A DNA stretch of 64,000 nt from Streptomyces sp. V4I2 (GCF_030817655.1 NZ_JAUSZM010000003.1:5146001-5210000); one strand, 5' to 3'. Positions 50,669 through 59,862 are shown, counted from the first letter of the stretch. Notes: generated from the sequence alone by a model not told the origin. Numbers and translations are program-made.

Positions 50669-51406
50669 CTACCCGGCCAGCCGGACGTTCGAACCCTTCA
50701 CCGTGATCTCCACACCGTTCTGCGCCGCCTGCACCTTGTCCAGCTGGATGCCGCCGGGCAGCCCGTCGATCTTCTGCTCGAAGTCGGTGACCGTACGGGC
50801 CCGGTTCTCGGCGAGGTCGACGCCGGCGAACGAGGGCAGCGTGTCGGCGTGCACCTTCACGGTGTCGCCCTCGGCGGTGACCGAGCTGAGCACGTAGACC
50901 GGCTCGGGCAGCTTCGTGCCGAGCACCGTCGCGTCGATCTCGACCTTGATCTTGCCGTTGCCGCCGTCGGAGAGGCCGACGATCTCGGCGGTGACGCCGG
51001 GGGCGACCTGGGTGGGCTGGGCCTTGGCGGTCTTGAGCAGCTCGTCGTACGTGATGGACGCGGTGCCGATGGCGCTGTTGGCGGTGGCGGAGCTGTAGTC
51101 GCCGGAGAACTCGACGCCCCTCATGTTCGCCTTGAGGTCGTCGATACGGATGGTTCCGCCGGTGGTGCCGGTGTCCGCCTCGTAGTCCTGGATGTCGACC
51201 TCGACGTCGTCGAGCACGCCGCCGACGACCTGGGTGAGGAAGGGGAAGCCCTTGATGGAGACGTCGGGGGTGGCGGCCAGGCCCTCGGTGGTCTTCAGCT
51301 TGTCCGCCGCCTCGTCCTCCGCGAAGTTGACCGCGAGACGGTCGGCGAGGACGAAGAGGCCGCCGATGATCACGACGAGGATCAGAAGTATTCGCAGTGC
51401 GCGCAT
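50669..51406 (-). CDS. LmeA-like phospholipid-binding protein (DUF2993)
   Basis: 245-aa protein with an N-terminal membrane helix or uncleaved signal (RILLILVVIIGGLFVLADRLAVN) and a DUF2993 beta-rich domain (TPDVSIKGFPFLTQVVGGVLDDVEVDIQDYE). Mycobacterial LmeA is a periplasmic phospholipid-binding protein needed for mannan elongation. The Streptomyces role is unknown. No neighbour suggests a specific pathway. Confidence 0.87.
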   Translation of the reverse strand: MRALRILLILVVIIGGLFVLADRLAVNFAEDEAADKLKTTEGLAATPDVSIKGFPFLTQVVGGVLDDVEVDIQDYEADTGTTGGTIRIDDLKANMRGVEFSGDYSSATANSAIGTASITYDELLKTAKAQPTQVAPGVTAEIVGLSDGGNGKIKVEIDATVLGTKLPEPVYVLSSVTAEGDTVKVHADTLPSFAGVDLAENRARTVTDFEQKIDGLPGGIQLDKVQAAQNGVEITVKGSNVRLAG

Positions 51407-51557
51407 GCGGTGTGTCCCCCACGACGGCGGTCAGACGACGGTCGGTTGACGGACGGGTGGCCGTCGAGCGTGAGGGTAACCCTGCGCCGGGCGGGGACCG
51501 GGAAATTGTCGATCAGCTGTGACAGCTGTGACATGAGCGACGGACCGCCCGGCCGCG

Positions 51558-52700
51558 TCAGGCCAGCGCCCGCCCCAGCACGTAGACCGCCGGTGCGGCC
51601 GCCGCCAGCGGCAGTGCCACACCCGCCGTCAAGTGCACGAACTTCGACGGGTAGTCGTAGCTCGCCACCCGGTGGCCGATCAGCGCGCACACCGCCGCGC
51701 CACCGCCGAGCAGCGCGCCCTTCGCGCCGAGCCCCGTCAGCTGGCCGACCGCGATCCCCGCGCCCGCCGCGGCGAGCAGGGAGACGGCCACGGAGGCCGG
51801 GGTCGGCAGGGGCAGCGCGCGGGCCAGGACGGCGACCGCCACCGCGGCCGCGCCGACCGTGACCGCGTCCGGGTCGGCCGCGAGGTGGCCGGCCGCGATG
51901 ATCGCCAGGGCCGCCGAGGCGACCGTCGCCATCAGGCCGTACATCCGCTCGTCCGGTTCGGCGTGCGAGCGCAGTTGGAGGACGAGGGAGAGCAGGACCC
52001 AGACGCCCAGCGTGCCGAGGATCGCGGCGGGCCCGTGCTCGCGGCCGGCCGCGAGGAGTACGGCGTCCGCCGCCAGCGCGCCCAGGAACGCCAGTGCGAT
52101 GCCCTGCCGGGCGGGCCACATGCCGTTGAGCCGGAACCAGCCGGCCGCCGTGACGGCCTGGAGGACGACGAGCGGTACGAGGAGGGCGTACGACCCGATG
52201 GCCGCCGTACCGGACAGGAGCAGGCCGAGCAGCGCGGTGAGCGCGGCGGGCTGCATGCCGGGCTCGATGATGGGGGAACGCCCCTCGAGGCGGGCCCGCT
52301 GCGCGTCGGTGATCCGGGCGTTGCCGGCGACGGTGGCGGGGCCGTAGCCGGAGGTCGTCTCCCCGGATACGGGCGTCAGGGAGGCTTGGGGTGCTTGGGG
52401 TGCCTGCGCCTGGGGCTGCGGTCCTCCGTAGGACGCGTACGCCGGCTGCGCGGGCGCCTGCTGCGGCATGTACGCCGTCTCGGCCGGCGCCGACGACTGG
52501 ACAGGCTGCACGGCCTGCGCCGGCTGCTGGACCTGCGTCTCCCAGGTCTGCCCCTGCCACTGCTGCGTGTACTGCTGGGCGGCCTGCGGCTCCTCGTAGG
52601 CCTGCTGCCAGTACGGGTCGTGCCCCTCGTGCCCCTCGTACCCCTGTTGGTACGGGGCAGGGCCCGTACCGCCGTCATGCGGCTGGTCGCTCATCGTCAC
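51558..52700 (-). CDS. Polytopic membrane protein with Gln/Pro-rich cytoplasmic N-terminus
   Basis: 380 aa. Residues 1-150 are disordered and rich in Gln, Pro, Tyr and Ala (DPYWQQAYEEPQAAQQYTQQW). Residues 155-380 contain about eight hydrophobic helices with short loops. No transporter signature recognised. GTG 52700 overlaps the stop of the MoaD/ThiS gene (GTGA). ATG 52694 is an alternative start. Confidence 0.8.
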   Translation of the reverse strand: MTMSDQPHDGGTGPAPYQQGYEGHEGHDPYWQQAYEEPQAAQQYTQQWQGQTWETQVQQPAQAVQPVQSSAPAETAYMPQQAPAQPAYASYGGPQPQAQAPQAPQASLTPVSGETTSGYGPATVAGNARITDAQRARLEGRSPIIEPGMQPAALTALLGLLLSGTAAIGSYALLVPLVVLQAVTAAGWFRLNGMWPARQGIALAFLGALAADAVLLAAGREHGPAAILGTLGVWVLLSLVLQLRSHAEPDERMYGLMATVASAALAIIAAGHLAADPDAVTVGAAAVAVAVLARALPLPTPASVAVSLLAAAGAGIAVGQLTGLGAKGALLGGGAAVCALIGHRVASYDYPSKFVHLTAGVALPLAAAAPAVYVLGRALA

Positions 52701-52951
52701 CCTCCTGCGAACGGCGGCAGCACCTCGACCGTGCCGCCGTCGGCCAGCCGTACGGTCTCATGTCCGCGGGTGCCCACGGGGTCACCGTCGACGAGGAACG
52801 AGCATCGCTGCAGGACGCGCACGAGTTCGCCGGGGTGTCGCCCGCGCACGGCGTCGAGCGCCTCGGCGAGCGTGGCCGCGTCGAACGGCTCCTCGGCGAT
52901 CCCGGCCGCGGCCTTCGCGGCCGCCCAGTAGCGCACCGTGACCTTTGCCAT
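52697..52951 (-). CDS. MoaD/ThiS-family sulfur carrier protein
   Basis: 84-aa ubiquitin-fold sulfur carrier ending in the diglycine needed for thiocarboxylation (EVLPPFAGG). Could serve molybdopterin, thiamine or another sulfur-insertion pathway. No moaE or thiG lies nearby to decide. ATG 52951 is chosen, and the frame is open to 52963. Translationally coupled to the membrane protein gene. Confidence 0.88.
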   Translation of the reverse strand: MAKVTVRYWAAAKAAAGIAEEPFDAATLAEALDAVRGRHPGELVRVLQRCSFLVDGDPVGTRGHETVRLADGGTVEVLPPFAGG

Positions 52952-52988
52952 CGGGTTCCTCAATCAATCGGCGGTGTACACGGCCAGG

Positions 52989-53882
52989 CTAGCCCGGCTG
53001 TGAGAGCGCCCAGTCCCCGATCCGGGCCAGCAGCTCGTCGGTGGCCGCGTGCTCGGCGTGGCCCATGCCGGGCTCCAGCCAGAGTTCGCCGTGGTCACCG
53101 GCGGCGGTGGCCAGCATGCGGGGGTGGTCGACCGGGAAGTAGCCGTCCTGCTCGCCGTGGACGACGAGCAGGGGCGTCGGCGCGATCCGCGGCACCGCCT
53201 CCACCGGGGACAGCGGCACCGGGTCCCACTCCCGGTGATGGATGCGCGTCCGCAGCCCGTAGCGGCCCACCAGGCGGCCCTCGGGGCGCGTTACCAGCCA
53301 GTGCAGGCGGCGCATAGGGGCCGTGCCCCGGTAGTACCAGCGGGCGGGAGCGCTCACCGAAACCACCGCGTCCGTTACCGCTTCCGTGCGCCCCTCGCGC
53401 CCCGCTCGCTCCGAGCCTCGCTCCGATCCTTCCGGCGGGAACAGTGCCGCGTGCCGCAGCACCACCGAGCCGCCCATGGAGAAGCCGACGGTGGCCACGC
53501 GCGCGTGCCCGAAGGAGCGAGCCCACTCCACCGCGGCGGCGAGGTCGAGCACCTCCTTGTCGCCGACCGTCGAACGCCCGCCGGAGGCGCCGTGGCCGCG
53601 GAAGGAGAAGGTGACCACGGCCCCGTACTGGGCGAACACCTGCGCGATGCGGCGGACGTGCGGGCGGTCCACGTCGCCGGTGAAACCGTGCGCGATGACG
53701 AACACCAGGTCACGGGAAGGTGGCCGTCCGGCGTCGTATACGACCACTCCCGGGTCGTATACGGAATCAATGGAAATCCCATCGGCGGTGTACAGAAACG
53801 TCCGCAAAGGTGCGCGTCTGCTCGTCTCGGAGTTCGGACGAACGGTGGAACGCGCCACATGACCTGCCGCTCCGGTGCTCAT
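52989..53882 (-). CDS. Alpha/beta hydrolase
   Basis: 297-aa serine hydrolase: oxyanion-side HGFTGD, nucleophile elbow GFSMGG, acid in VVHGEQDGYFP and catalytic His in GMGHAEHA. A low-complexity Glu/Gly/Arg insertion (EGSERGSERAGREG) follows the nucleophile domain. Substrate unknown. AGGAGA precedes ATG 53882. Divergent from glnR, and a hairpin in the shared region lies just upstream of its ribosome-binding site. Confidence 0.9.
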   Translation of the reverse strand: MSTGAAGHVARSTVRPNSETSRRAPLRTFLYTADGISIDSVYDPGVVVYDAGRPPSRDLVFVIAHGFTGDVDRPHVRRIAQVFAQYGAVVTFSFRGHGASGGRSTVGDKEVLDLAAAVEWARSFGHARVATVGFSMGGSVVLRHAALFPPEGSERGSERAGREGRTEAVTDAVVSVSAPARWYYRGTAPMRRLHWLVTRPEGRLVGRYGLRTRIHHREWDPVPLSPVEAVPRIAPTPLLVVHGEQDGYFPVDHPRMLATAAGDHGELWLEPGMGHAEHAATDELLARIGDWALSQPG

Positions 53883-53903
53883 GTGGGCTATTCTCCTAGG
53901 CAG

Positions 53904-53936
53904 AGGACTCGGGCAGCGTAGCCCCCGAGTCCTTTT
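53904..53936 (+). terminator. Intrinsic terminator hairpin far upstream of glnR
   Basis: AGGACTCGGG (53904-53913) pairs with CCCGAGTCCT (53924-53933) and is followed by three more T residues, 125 bp before the glnR ATG and on its strand. No plus-strand gene lies upstream, so it could terminate a short leader RNA or insulate glnR. On the minus strand it would be a 5' UTR stem for the hydrolase. Confidence 0.6.
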
Positions 53937-54061
53937 GTGCTTTCGGACGCGTTGTATACGAGGCGGAAAACCGCAGGTGTACGGGCCCCGGGAATGCAGA
54001 GCAGTCCGCAGTACCGCAGTGCCGCAAACGTCCTCGCAGGGACCGAGGAGGAACCAGACGT

Positions 54062-54850
54062 ATGAGTTCTCTGCTGCTCCTGACCAATGCCCTCCAGCCG
54101 TCGACGGAGGTGCTTCCCGCCCTCGGCCTGCTTCTGCACAACGTGCGAGTGGCTCCGGCCGAAGGCCCCGCCCTCGTCGACACCCCGGGCGCCGACGTCA
54201 TTCTCATCGACGGGCGCCGCGACCTCCCGCAGGTCCGCAGCCTGTGCCAGCTGCTGCGGTCCACCGGGCCCGGCTGTCCACTCATCCTCGTAGTGACCGA
54301 AGGCGGCCTCGCGGCCGTCACCGCCGACTGGGGCATCGACGACGTCCTGCTGGACACCGCCGGACCGGCGGAGGTCGAGGCGCGCCTGCGCCTGGCCATG
54401 GGCCGCCAGCAGATCGTCAACGACGACTCCCCCATGGAGATCCGCAACGGCGACCTGTCGGTCGACGAGGCGACCTACTCCGCCAAGCTCAAGGGCCGCG
54501 TCCTCGACCTCACCTTCAAGGAGTTCGAGCTCCTGAAGTACCTCGCCCAGCACCCGGGCCGCGTCTTCACGCGCGCTCAGCTGCTGCAGGAGGTCTGGGG
54601 CTACGACTACTTCGGCGGCACCCGCACGGTCGACGTGCACGTACGACGACTGCGCGCCAAGCTCGGACCCGAGCACGAGTCGCTGATCGGGACCGTCCGG
54701 AACGTCGGTTATCGATTCGTTACGCCGGAGAAGGCCGACCGCACCTCGGACGAGGCGAAGGCCAAGGCGGCCCAGGCGGGCCCCGCAAAGCCGGAGGATG
54801 CGGACGAGGCGACCGCTCTGGACGGCACGGAGATCCCCGCGGAGGCATAG
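54062..54850 (+). CDS. glnR: Global nitrogen regulator GlnR
   Basis: 262-aa OmpR-type orphan response regulator controlling ammonium assimilation (glnA, amtB-glnK, nitrite/urea genes) in actinomycetes. The atypical receiver (MSSLLLLTNALQPSTEVLPALGLL) keeps Asp50 in ILIDGRRDLP but lacks the full acidic pocket, as expected for a phosphorylation-independent regulator. The DNA-binding domain (about 130-220) contains FKEFELLKYLAQHPGRVFTR and ends VRNVGYRFV. The C-terminal 40 residues are an Ala/Lys/Glu-rich tail. AGGAGGAACC precedes ATG 54062. Confidence 0.96.
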   Translation: MSSLLLLTNALQPSTEVLPALGLLLHNVRVAPAEGPALVDTPGADVILIDGRRDLPQVRSLCQLLRSTGPGCPLILVVTEGGLAAVTADWGIDDVLLDTAGPAEVEARLRLAMGRQQIVNDDSPMEIRNGDLSVDEATYSAKLKGRVLDLTFKEFELLKYLAQHPGRVFTRAQLLQEVWGYDYFGGTRTVDVHVRRLRAKLGPEHESLIGTVRNVGYRFVTPEKADRTSDEAKAKAAQAGPAKPEDADEATALDGTEIPAEA

Positions 54851-54935
54851 CGGCCGCTCGGGCGGGGCTCGCCTACGCACCGGTAGCCTCCTTGACGCCC
54901 TGCCCAGAGCGGGTCCATCCGCGTAGACTCCGCGC

Positions 54936-55958
54936 GTGGCCAAGGTAACCAGGGATGATGTAGCGCGACTGGCGGGTACGTCGACCGCCGTCGTCAGCTA
55001 TGTCATCAACAACGGACCCCGGCCGGTTGCCCCGGCCACGCGCGAGCGTGTCCTCGCCGCGATCAAGGAACTGGGTTACCGGCCCGACCGGGTCGCCCAG
55101 GCGATGGCGTCCCGGCGTACGGACCTCATAGGCCTGATCGTGCCGGACGCGCGCCAGCCCTTCTTCGGGGAGATGGCGCACGCGGTCGAACAGGCCGCGT
55201 CCGAGCGCGGAAAAATGGTGCTCGTCGGCAACTCCGACTACATCGGCGAGCGCGAGGTCCACTATCTGCGTGCCTTCCTCGGGATGCGCGTCTCGGGCCT
55301 GATCCTCGTCAGCCACGCGCTGAACGACAACGCCGCCGCCGAGATCGACGCCTGGGACGCCCGCGTGGTCCTGCTGCACGAGCGGCCCGAGGCCATCGAC
55401 GACGTCGCCGTCGTCACGGACGACCTGGGCGGCGCCCACCTCGCCGTGACCCATTTGCTGGAGCACGGCTACGAGTACGTCGCCTGTATGGGCGGCATAG
55501 CGGAGACCCCGTCGGTCGGCGACCCGGTCTCCGACCACGTCGAGGGCTGGCGGCGCGCCATGTCCGAGGCCGGGGTGTCCACGGAGGGCAGGCTCTTCGA
55601 AGCCCTGTACAACCGCTACGACGCCTACCAGGCCGCCCTCAAGATCCTCTCCGGGCCCAACCGCCCGCCCGCGATCTTCTGCTCCACCGACGACCAGGCG
55701 ATCGGCCTGCTGCGCGCGGCGCGCGAGCTGCGCATCGACGTCCCCGGCGAGCTGGCGGTGGCCGGCTTCGACGACATCAAGGAAGCGGCACTCGCCGACC
55801 CGCCGCTGACCACGATCGCATCGGACCGCTCCGCGATGGCACGGGCCGCGGTCGACCTCGTCCTCGACGACGGGCTGCGGGTGGCCGGGTCCCGGCGGGA
55901 GCGGCTGAAGGTGTTCCCGTCGCGGCTGGTGGTCCGGCACTCCTGCGGCTGCGTGTGA
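54936..55958 (+). CDS. LacI-family transcriptional regulator
   Basis: 340-aa LacI/GalR regulator. N-terminal HTH and hinge (VTRDDVARLAGTSTAVVSYVINNGPRPVAPATRERVLAAIKELGYRP) and a periplasmic-binding-protein-like effector domain. C-terminus HSCGC is the usual ending of this subgroup. The start GTG 54936 has no Shine-Dalgarno but lies 6 nt after a -10-like TAGACT (54924-54929), so the mRNA may be leaderless. The effector is unknown. Confidence 0.92.
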   Translation: MAKVTRDDVARLAGTSTAVVSYVINNGPRPVAPATRERVLAAIKELGYRPDRVAQAMASRRTDLIGLIVPDARQPFFGEMAHAVEQAASERGKMVLVGNSDYIGEREVHYLRAFLGMRVSGLILVSHALNDNAAAEIDAWDARVVLLHERPEAIDDVAVVTDDLGGAHLAVTHLLEHGYEYVACMGGIAETPSVGDPVSDHVEGWRRAMSEAGVSTEGRLFEALYNRYDAYQAALKILSGPNRPPAIFCSTDDQAIGLLRAARELRIDVPGELAVAGFDDIKEAALADPPLTTIASDRSAMARAAVDLVLDDGLRVAGSRRERLKVFPSRLVVRHSCGCV

Positions 55959-55988
55959 CGGCAGTCCTGCGGCTGCGTGTAACGGCTG
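55941..55988 (+). repeat. 24-bp tandem duplication at the end of the LacI gene
   Basis: tcctgcggctgcgtgtgacggcag is followed by a copy with two changes. The first copy contains the natural stop codon (CGCV-stop), and the second also contains an in-phase stop, so the protein is unaffected. Confidence 0.85.
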
Positions 55989-56145
55989 CGGTGTGTCCCG
56001 GAGGACTCCGGCGGGCTTGCTGAGGGTTTTCTGAGAGAGTCCCCCAAGCTGCCAGAAGCGTCTTTATATCGGACGTACGAGGTTCTGCCGGGCTTCTCAG
56101 GGAGCACTCAGGGAGCTCTCATGGTCGACGGACAAGCTACGTGTC

Positions 56146-57330
56146 ATGACCGAGAGCTTCCGCCGCAGCGGCGAGTACGAGAACCCCGAGCAGTCCCAGG
56201 GTCACGGCGACCAGGCCGCGTACCCCCAGCAGCAGGCCTCCTCCCCCGTGAACCCCGAGTGGCCGCCCCCGCCGGCGCACGAGCCCGTGCAGCCGGTCAC
56301 CGTCGAGCCGGGCACCACGGTATGGCCGGGCCAGGCCTCGCAGGCGTCCGCGCCGGCCGGATTCGCGGCCGGCGGTGCCCACGGCGGCGGTGACGGCCAC
56401 GGCGGCGGTACGGCCGTGATGACGGCGGTCCCCGCCGAGCCCGCGCCGCCGGCCCACAAGAAGCGCACCCGGGGCCCGATCGCCCTGCTCGCCGCCGTGG
56501 CGATCGTCGCCGCGGCGATAGGCGGCGGTACCGCGTACGGCATCCAGGAACTGACCGGCAACGACACGGTCGCCTCCAGCAGCACCAGCACCACCGTGGT
56601 GCCGTCCGCCGACAAGGGCACGGTCGCCGGAGTGGCCAAGGCGGTCAGCCCGAGCATCGTCGAGATCAACGCCACCTCCAACGCCGGCGAGTCCACCGGC
56701 TCCGGCGTGATCATCACGAGCGACGGCGAGATCATCACCAACAACCACGTCGTGTCCGGCGCCTCCTCGATCAAGGTGAGCACCAGCGACGGCAAGACCT
56801 ACACCGCGAAGGTCGTCGGCACCGACAGCAAGAAGGACCTCGCCCTGATCAAGCTGGAGAACGCCTCCGGCCTGACCGTGGCCACCCTCGGCGACTCCAG
56901 CGGCGTCCAGGTCGGCGACACGGTCGTGGCGATCGGCTCCCCCGAGGGTCTGACCGGCACCGTCACCAGCGGCATCGTCTCCGCCCTGAACCGTGACGTC
57001 ACGGTCTCGACCGACGAGAGCCAGGGCCAGGGCGGCGGCAGCGGCCAGTGGCCGTTCGAGTTCGGCGGCCGGCAGTTCAACGGCGACACCGGTTCCTCGA
57101 CCACCACGTACAAGGCGCTCCAGACGGACGCCTCGCTGAACCCCGGCAACTCCGGCGGCGCGCTCATCGACATGAACGGCAACATCATCGGCATCAACTC
57201 CGCGATGTACTCGGCCGCCGACGCCACCAGCTCGTCGAGCGCCGGCAGCGTGGGCCTCGGCTTCGCCATCCCGATCAACACCGTCAAGTCCGACCTGCCC
57301 ACACTGCGGGCCGGCGGTTCCGACAGCTGA
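56146..57330 (+). CDS. HtrA-like membrane-anchored serine protease without PDZ domain
   Basis: 394 aa. Pro/Gln/Gly-rich cytoplasmic segment (1-105), one membrane helix (111-130) and an extracellular trypsin-like domain with the triad His201 (TNNHVV), Asp231 (KKDLALIKL) and Ser336 (NPGNSGGALID). The chain ends shortly after the catalytic domain, so the PDZ domain of classical HtrA/PepD is absent. It sits upstream of a two-component system resembling MprAB, whose mycobacterial counterpart controls the HtrA protease PepD. Start at ATG 56146. No clear Shine-Dalgarno. Confidence 0.92.
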   Translation: MTESFRRSGEYENPEQSQGHGDQAAYPQQQASSPVNPEWPPPPAHEPVQPVTVEPGTTVWPGQASQASAPAGFAAGGAHGGGDGHGGGTAVMTAVPAEPAPPAHKKRTRGPIALLAAVAIVAAAIGGGTAYGIQELTGNDTVASSSTSTTVVPSADKGTVAGVAKAVSPSIVEINATSNAGESTGSGVIITSDGEIITNNHVVSGASSIKVSTSDGKTYTAKVVGTDSKKDLALIKLENASGLTVATLGDSSGVQVGDTVVAIGSPEGLTGTVTSGIVSALNRDVTVSTDESQGQGGGSGQWPFEFGGRQFNGDTGSSTTTYKALQTDASLNPGNSGGALIDMNGNIIGINSAMYSAADATSSSSAGSVGLGFAIPINTVKSDLPTLRAGGSDS

Positions 57331-57364
57331 ACCCCACCCGACCCGGCTTCGTAGGGAGTACGTC

Positions 57365-57547
57365 ATGTTCAAGCAGGTTTCGCACACGGTGGCCGGCACC
57401 GACCCGGCCGGCTTCGCCCTGGCCCTTGAGGTGGCGTACGAGCTGCACGCGCCGGTGACGACGCGGGCGCCCGAGGTGGCCACCGCCGCCCACGGCGCGG
57501 GCCGCCGCGCGAAGGCCGCCGCCCGCCGCCGTACCGTGCGCGGCTGA
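57365..57547 (+). CDS. Small basic hypothetical protein
   Basis: 60-aa frame with AGGGAG before ATG 57365. Ala/Arg/Lys-rich C-terminus (AGRRAKAAARRRTVRG), no membrane segment. It lies between the protease gene and the response regulator, in the same direction. Coding status is uncertain: composition alone could produce such a frame, but ribosome-binding site and position favour a gene. Confidence 0.45.
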   Translation: MFKQVSHTVAGTDPAGFALALEVAYELHAPVTTRAPEVATAAHGAGRRAKAAARRRTVRG

Positions 57548-57684
57548 TCCCACCCGACTCTTCCTTCAGCGGCAGCAGGGAAACATGCGAGGCTGAAAGC
57601 GGTCAGCACCGTTCAGCACCCTTGAGCAGCCCCAGCACGTTTCAGTCCCCTGTCGTCCCACCGCACCCGAGGAATCCGAAGCCC

Positions 57685-58423
57685 ATGAGCCCCGCCGAAG
57701 GCGACCGTGACACCCAGCGCATCCTGATCGTCGACGACGAGCCGGCGGTGCGTGAAGCACTCCAGCGCAGCCTCGCCTTCGAGGGCTACGACACGGAGGT
57801 CGCGGTCGACGGCGCGGACGCCCTGGAGAAGGCGACCGCGTACCAGCCCGACCTGGTCGTCCTCGACATCCAGATGCCCCGCATGGACGGCCTCACCGCC
57901 GCCCGCCGGATCCGCGGCGCGGGCGACACCACCCCCATCCTGATGCTGACGGCCCGCGACACGGTCGGCGACCGGGTGACGGGCCTGGACGCCCGGGGCC
58001 GACGACTACCTGGTCAAGCCCTTCGAACTCGACGAACTCTTCGCCCGCGTCCGCGCGCTGCTGCGCCGCAGCTCGTACGCGGCGGCGGCCGGGGCAGGTT
58101 CGGCGGCGGACGACGAGGCGCTCACCTTCGCGGACCTGCGCATGGACCTCGCGACGCGGGAGGTCACCCGTGCCGGGCGGCCCGTGGAGCTGACCCGCAC
58201 CGAGTTCACGCTCCTCGAGATGTTCATGGCCCACCCACGCCAGGTCCTCACGCGCGAGCAGATCCTCAAGGCGGTCTGGGGCTTCGACTTCGAGCCGTCC
58301 TCCAACTCCCTCGACGTGTACGTCATGTACCTCCGCCGCAAGACCGAGGCGGGCGGCGAGCCGCGGCTCGTGCACACGGTGCGGGGTGTGGGGTATGTGT
58401 TGCGGCAGGGCGGGGCGGAGTGA
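57685..58423 (+). pseudogene. OmpR-type response regulator with a 1-nt frameshift (MprA-like)
   Basis: The receiver domain starts at ATG 57685 (RILIVDDEPAVREALQRSLAFEGY; phospho-Asp in VVLDIQMPRMDGL) and runs in frame to RVTGLDA at about 57990. The sequence then continues one frame over as GADDYLVKPFELDELFARVRALLRRS and a complete winged helix to 58423. An extra C in the CCC at 57992-57994 explains the break. The intact protein would have 245 aa. Because the sensor kinase gene is intact and coupled, a base-call error is as likely as true inactivation. Confidence 0.85.
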
Positions 58424-59862
58424 ACAGGGTTGCACGGCGGTTCCGGTCGCTGCCGATCCGCTCGCGCTTGGCGATGCTGGTCGCGGCGGCGGTGGCGTTC
58501 GCGGTGGCGGCGGTCTCGGTGACCTGTTGGTTCATCGTGCAGGGGAAGCTGTACGACCAGGCCGACGCCGACCTGAAGGACATGGTGCAGCGGCCCGGCA
58601 CGGTCGACGCCCTCCTCCAGAGGTGCACGCAGACCCCGCTGGAGAACACGCAGAACTTCCCGGGCCGGAACGACTACGTCCAGGCGATCAAGGAGGAGGG
58701 CGACCCCTGCGTCGACCCGAACTCGCCGGGCACGGTCGAGGTCACCGGCTCCGACAAGGACGTGATCAAGGGTGCGAAAGCCAACCAGCTCTTCATCCGC
58801 AACGGCACCGACGAGGACGGCAACGCCGTACGCGTTCTGACCCGGTACCTGGGCGTCGACCAGAACGACACCCAGGGAGTCGCCCTGCAGCTCGCGGTCC
58901 CCCTCAAGGGCACCCAGTCCACCCTCAACGAACTCGCCCTCATCCTCCTCCTCGTCTCCGGCGTGGGAGTCATCGGCGCCGGGGCCGCCGGCCTCATGGT
59001 GGCCCGCGCCGGCCTCCGCCCCGTCGACAAGCTCACCGAAGCCGTCGAACACGTGGCCCGCACCGACGACCTGCACATCCGCATCCCCGTGGAGGACGAC
59101 AGCGAGGACGAGGTCGCCCGCCTCTCCCGGTCCTTCAACTCGATGACCTCGTCCCTCGCCAACTCCCGCGAGCTCCAGCAGCAGCTCATCGCCGACGCCG
59201 GTCACGAACTCCGCACCCCCCTCACCTCCCTGCGTACCAACATCGAGCTCCTCACCCGCAGCGAGGAGACCGGCCGCCCCATCCCCGAGGCCGACCGCAA
59301 GGCGCTCCTCGCCTCCGTGAAGGCGCAGATGACCGAGCTGGCCGCCCTCATCGGCGACTTGCAGGAGCTGTCCCGCTCGGAGGGGCAGCGGGGCGAACGC
59401 CTTCAGGTGGTGTCGTTGGAGGACACCGTCGAGTCGGCGCTCCGCCGGGCACGGCTCCGCGGTCCCGAGCTGACGATCACCGCCGACCTCCAGCCCTGGT
59501 ACGTCCGCGCGGAACCGGCCGCCCTGGAGCGCGCGGTCGTCAACATCCTGGACAACGCGGTGAAGTTCAGCCCCGAGGGCGGCAGCGTCGAGGTGCAGCT
59601 CGCCCAGGGTGTGCTCACCGTCCGCGACCACGGCCCCGGCATCCCCGCCGAGGAACTCCCGCACGTCTTCGACCGCTTCTGGCGCTCCCCCAGCGCCCGC
59701 GCCCTGCCCGGCTCCGGTCTCGGCCTGTCGATCGTCGCGCGTACGGTCGAGCAGGCCGGCGGCGAGGTCGGCCTGGGCCGCGCGGAGGGCGGCGGCACGG
59801 TGGCGACCGTACGACTGCCGGGGGCGCCGACGCCTCCGCCGGAAGCGCCCGCCGTCGAGTGA
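58420..59862 (+). CDS. Sensor histidine kinase (MprB-like)
   Basis: 480-aa kinase starting at GTG 58420, overlapping the response-regulator stop (GTGA). Transmembrane helix 1 (about 17-39), an extracytoplasmic sensor region of about 125 residues, helix 2 (about 168-191), HAMP, HisKA DAGHELRTPLTSLRTN, N box NILDNAVKFSP, G1 VRDHGPGIP and G2 GSGLGLSIV. Likely senses envelope stress, by analogy with MprB and by linkage to the HtrA-like protease. An apparent fused 746-aa frame with the regulator (57622-59862) is an effect of the frameshift. Confidence 0.92.
   Translation: MNRVARRFRSLPIRSRLAMLVAAAVAFAVAAVSVTCWFIVQGKLYDQADADLKDMVQRPGTVDALLQRCTQTPLENTQNFPGRNDYVQAIKEEGDPCVDPNSPGTVEVTGSDKDVIKGAKANQLFIRNGTDEDGNAVRVLTRYLGVDQNDTQGVALQLAVPLKGTQSTLNELALILLLVSGVGVIGAGAAGLMVARAGLRPVDKLTEAVEHVARTDDLHIRIPVEDDSEDEVARLSRSFNSMTSSLANSRELQQQLIADAGHELRTPLTSLRTNIELLTRSEETGRPIPEADRKALLASVKAQMTELAALIGDLQELSRSEGQRGERLQVVSLEDTVESALRRARLRGPELTITADLQPWYVRAEPAALERAVVNILDNAVKFSPEGGSVEVQLAQGVLTVRDHGPGIPAEELPHVFDRFWRSPSARALPGSGLGLSIVARTVEQAGGEVGLGRAEGGGTVATVRLPGAPTPPPEAPAVE

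Noticed and set aside
56121..56393. 90-aa frame starting at ATG 56121
   Set aside because: It runs in a different frame inside the protease gene, with shadow composition. The protease frame with signal and catalytic motifs begins at 56146.
57622..59862. Apparent 746-aa response regulator-histidine kinase fusion
   Set aside because: The middle segment is out-of-frame Arg/Pro-rich sequence caused by a 1-nt insertion, and the real regulator C-terminus and kinase start are found separately.
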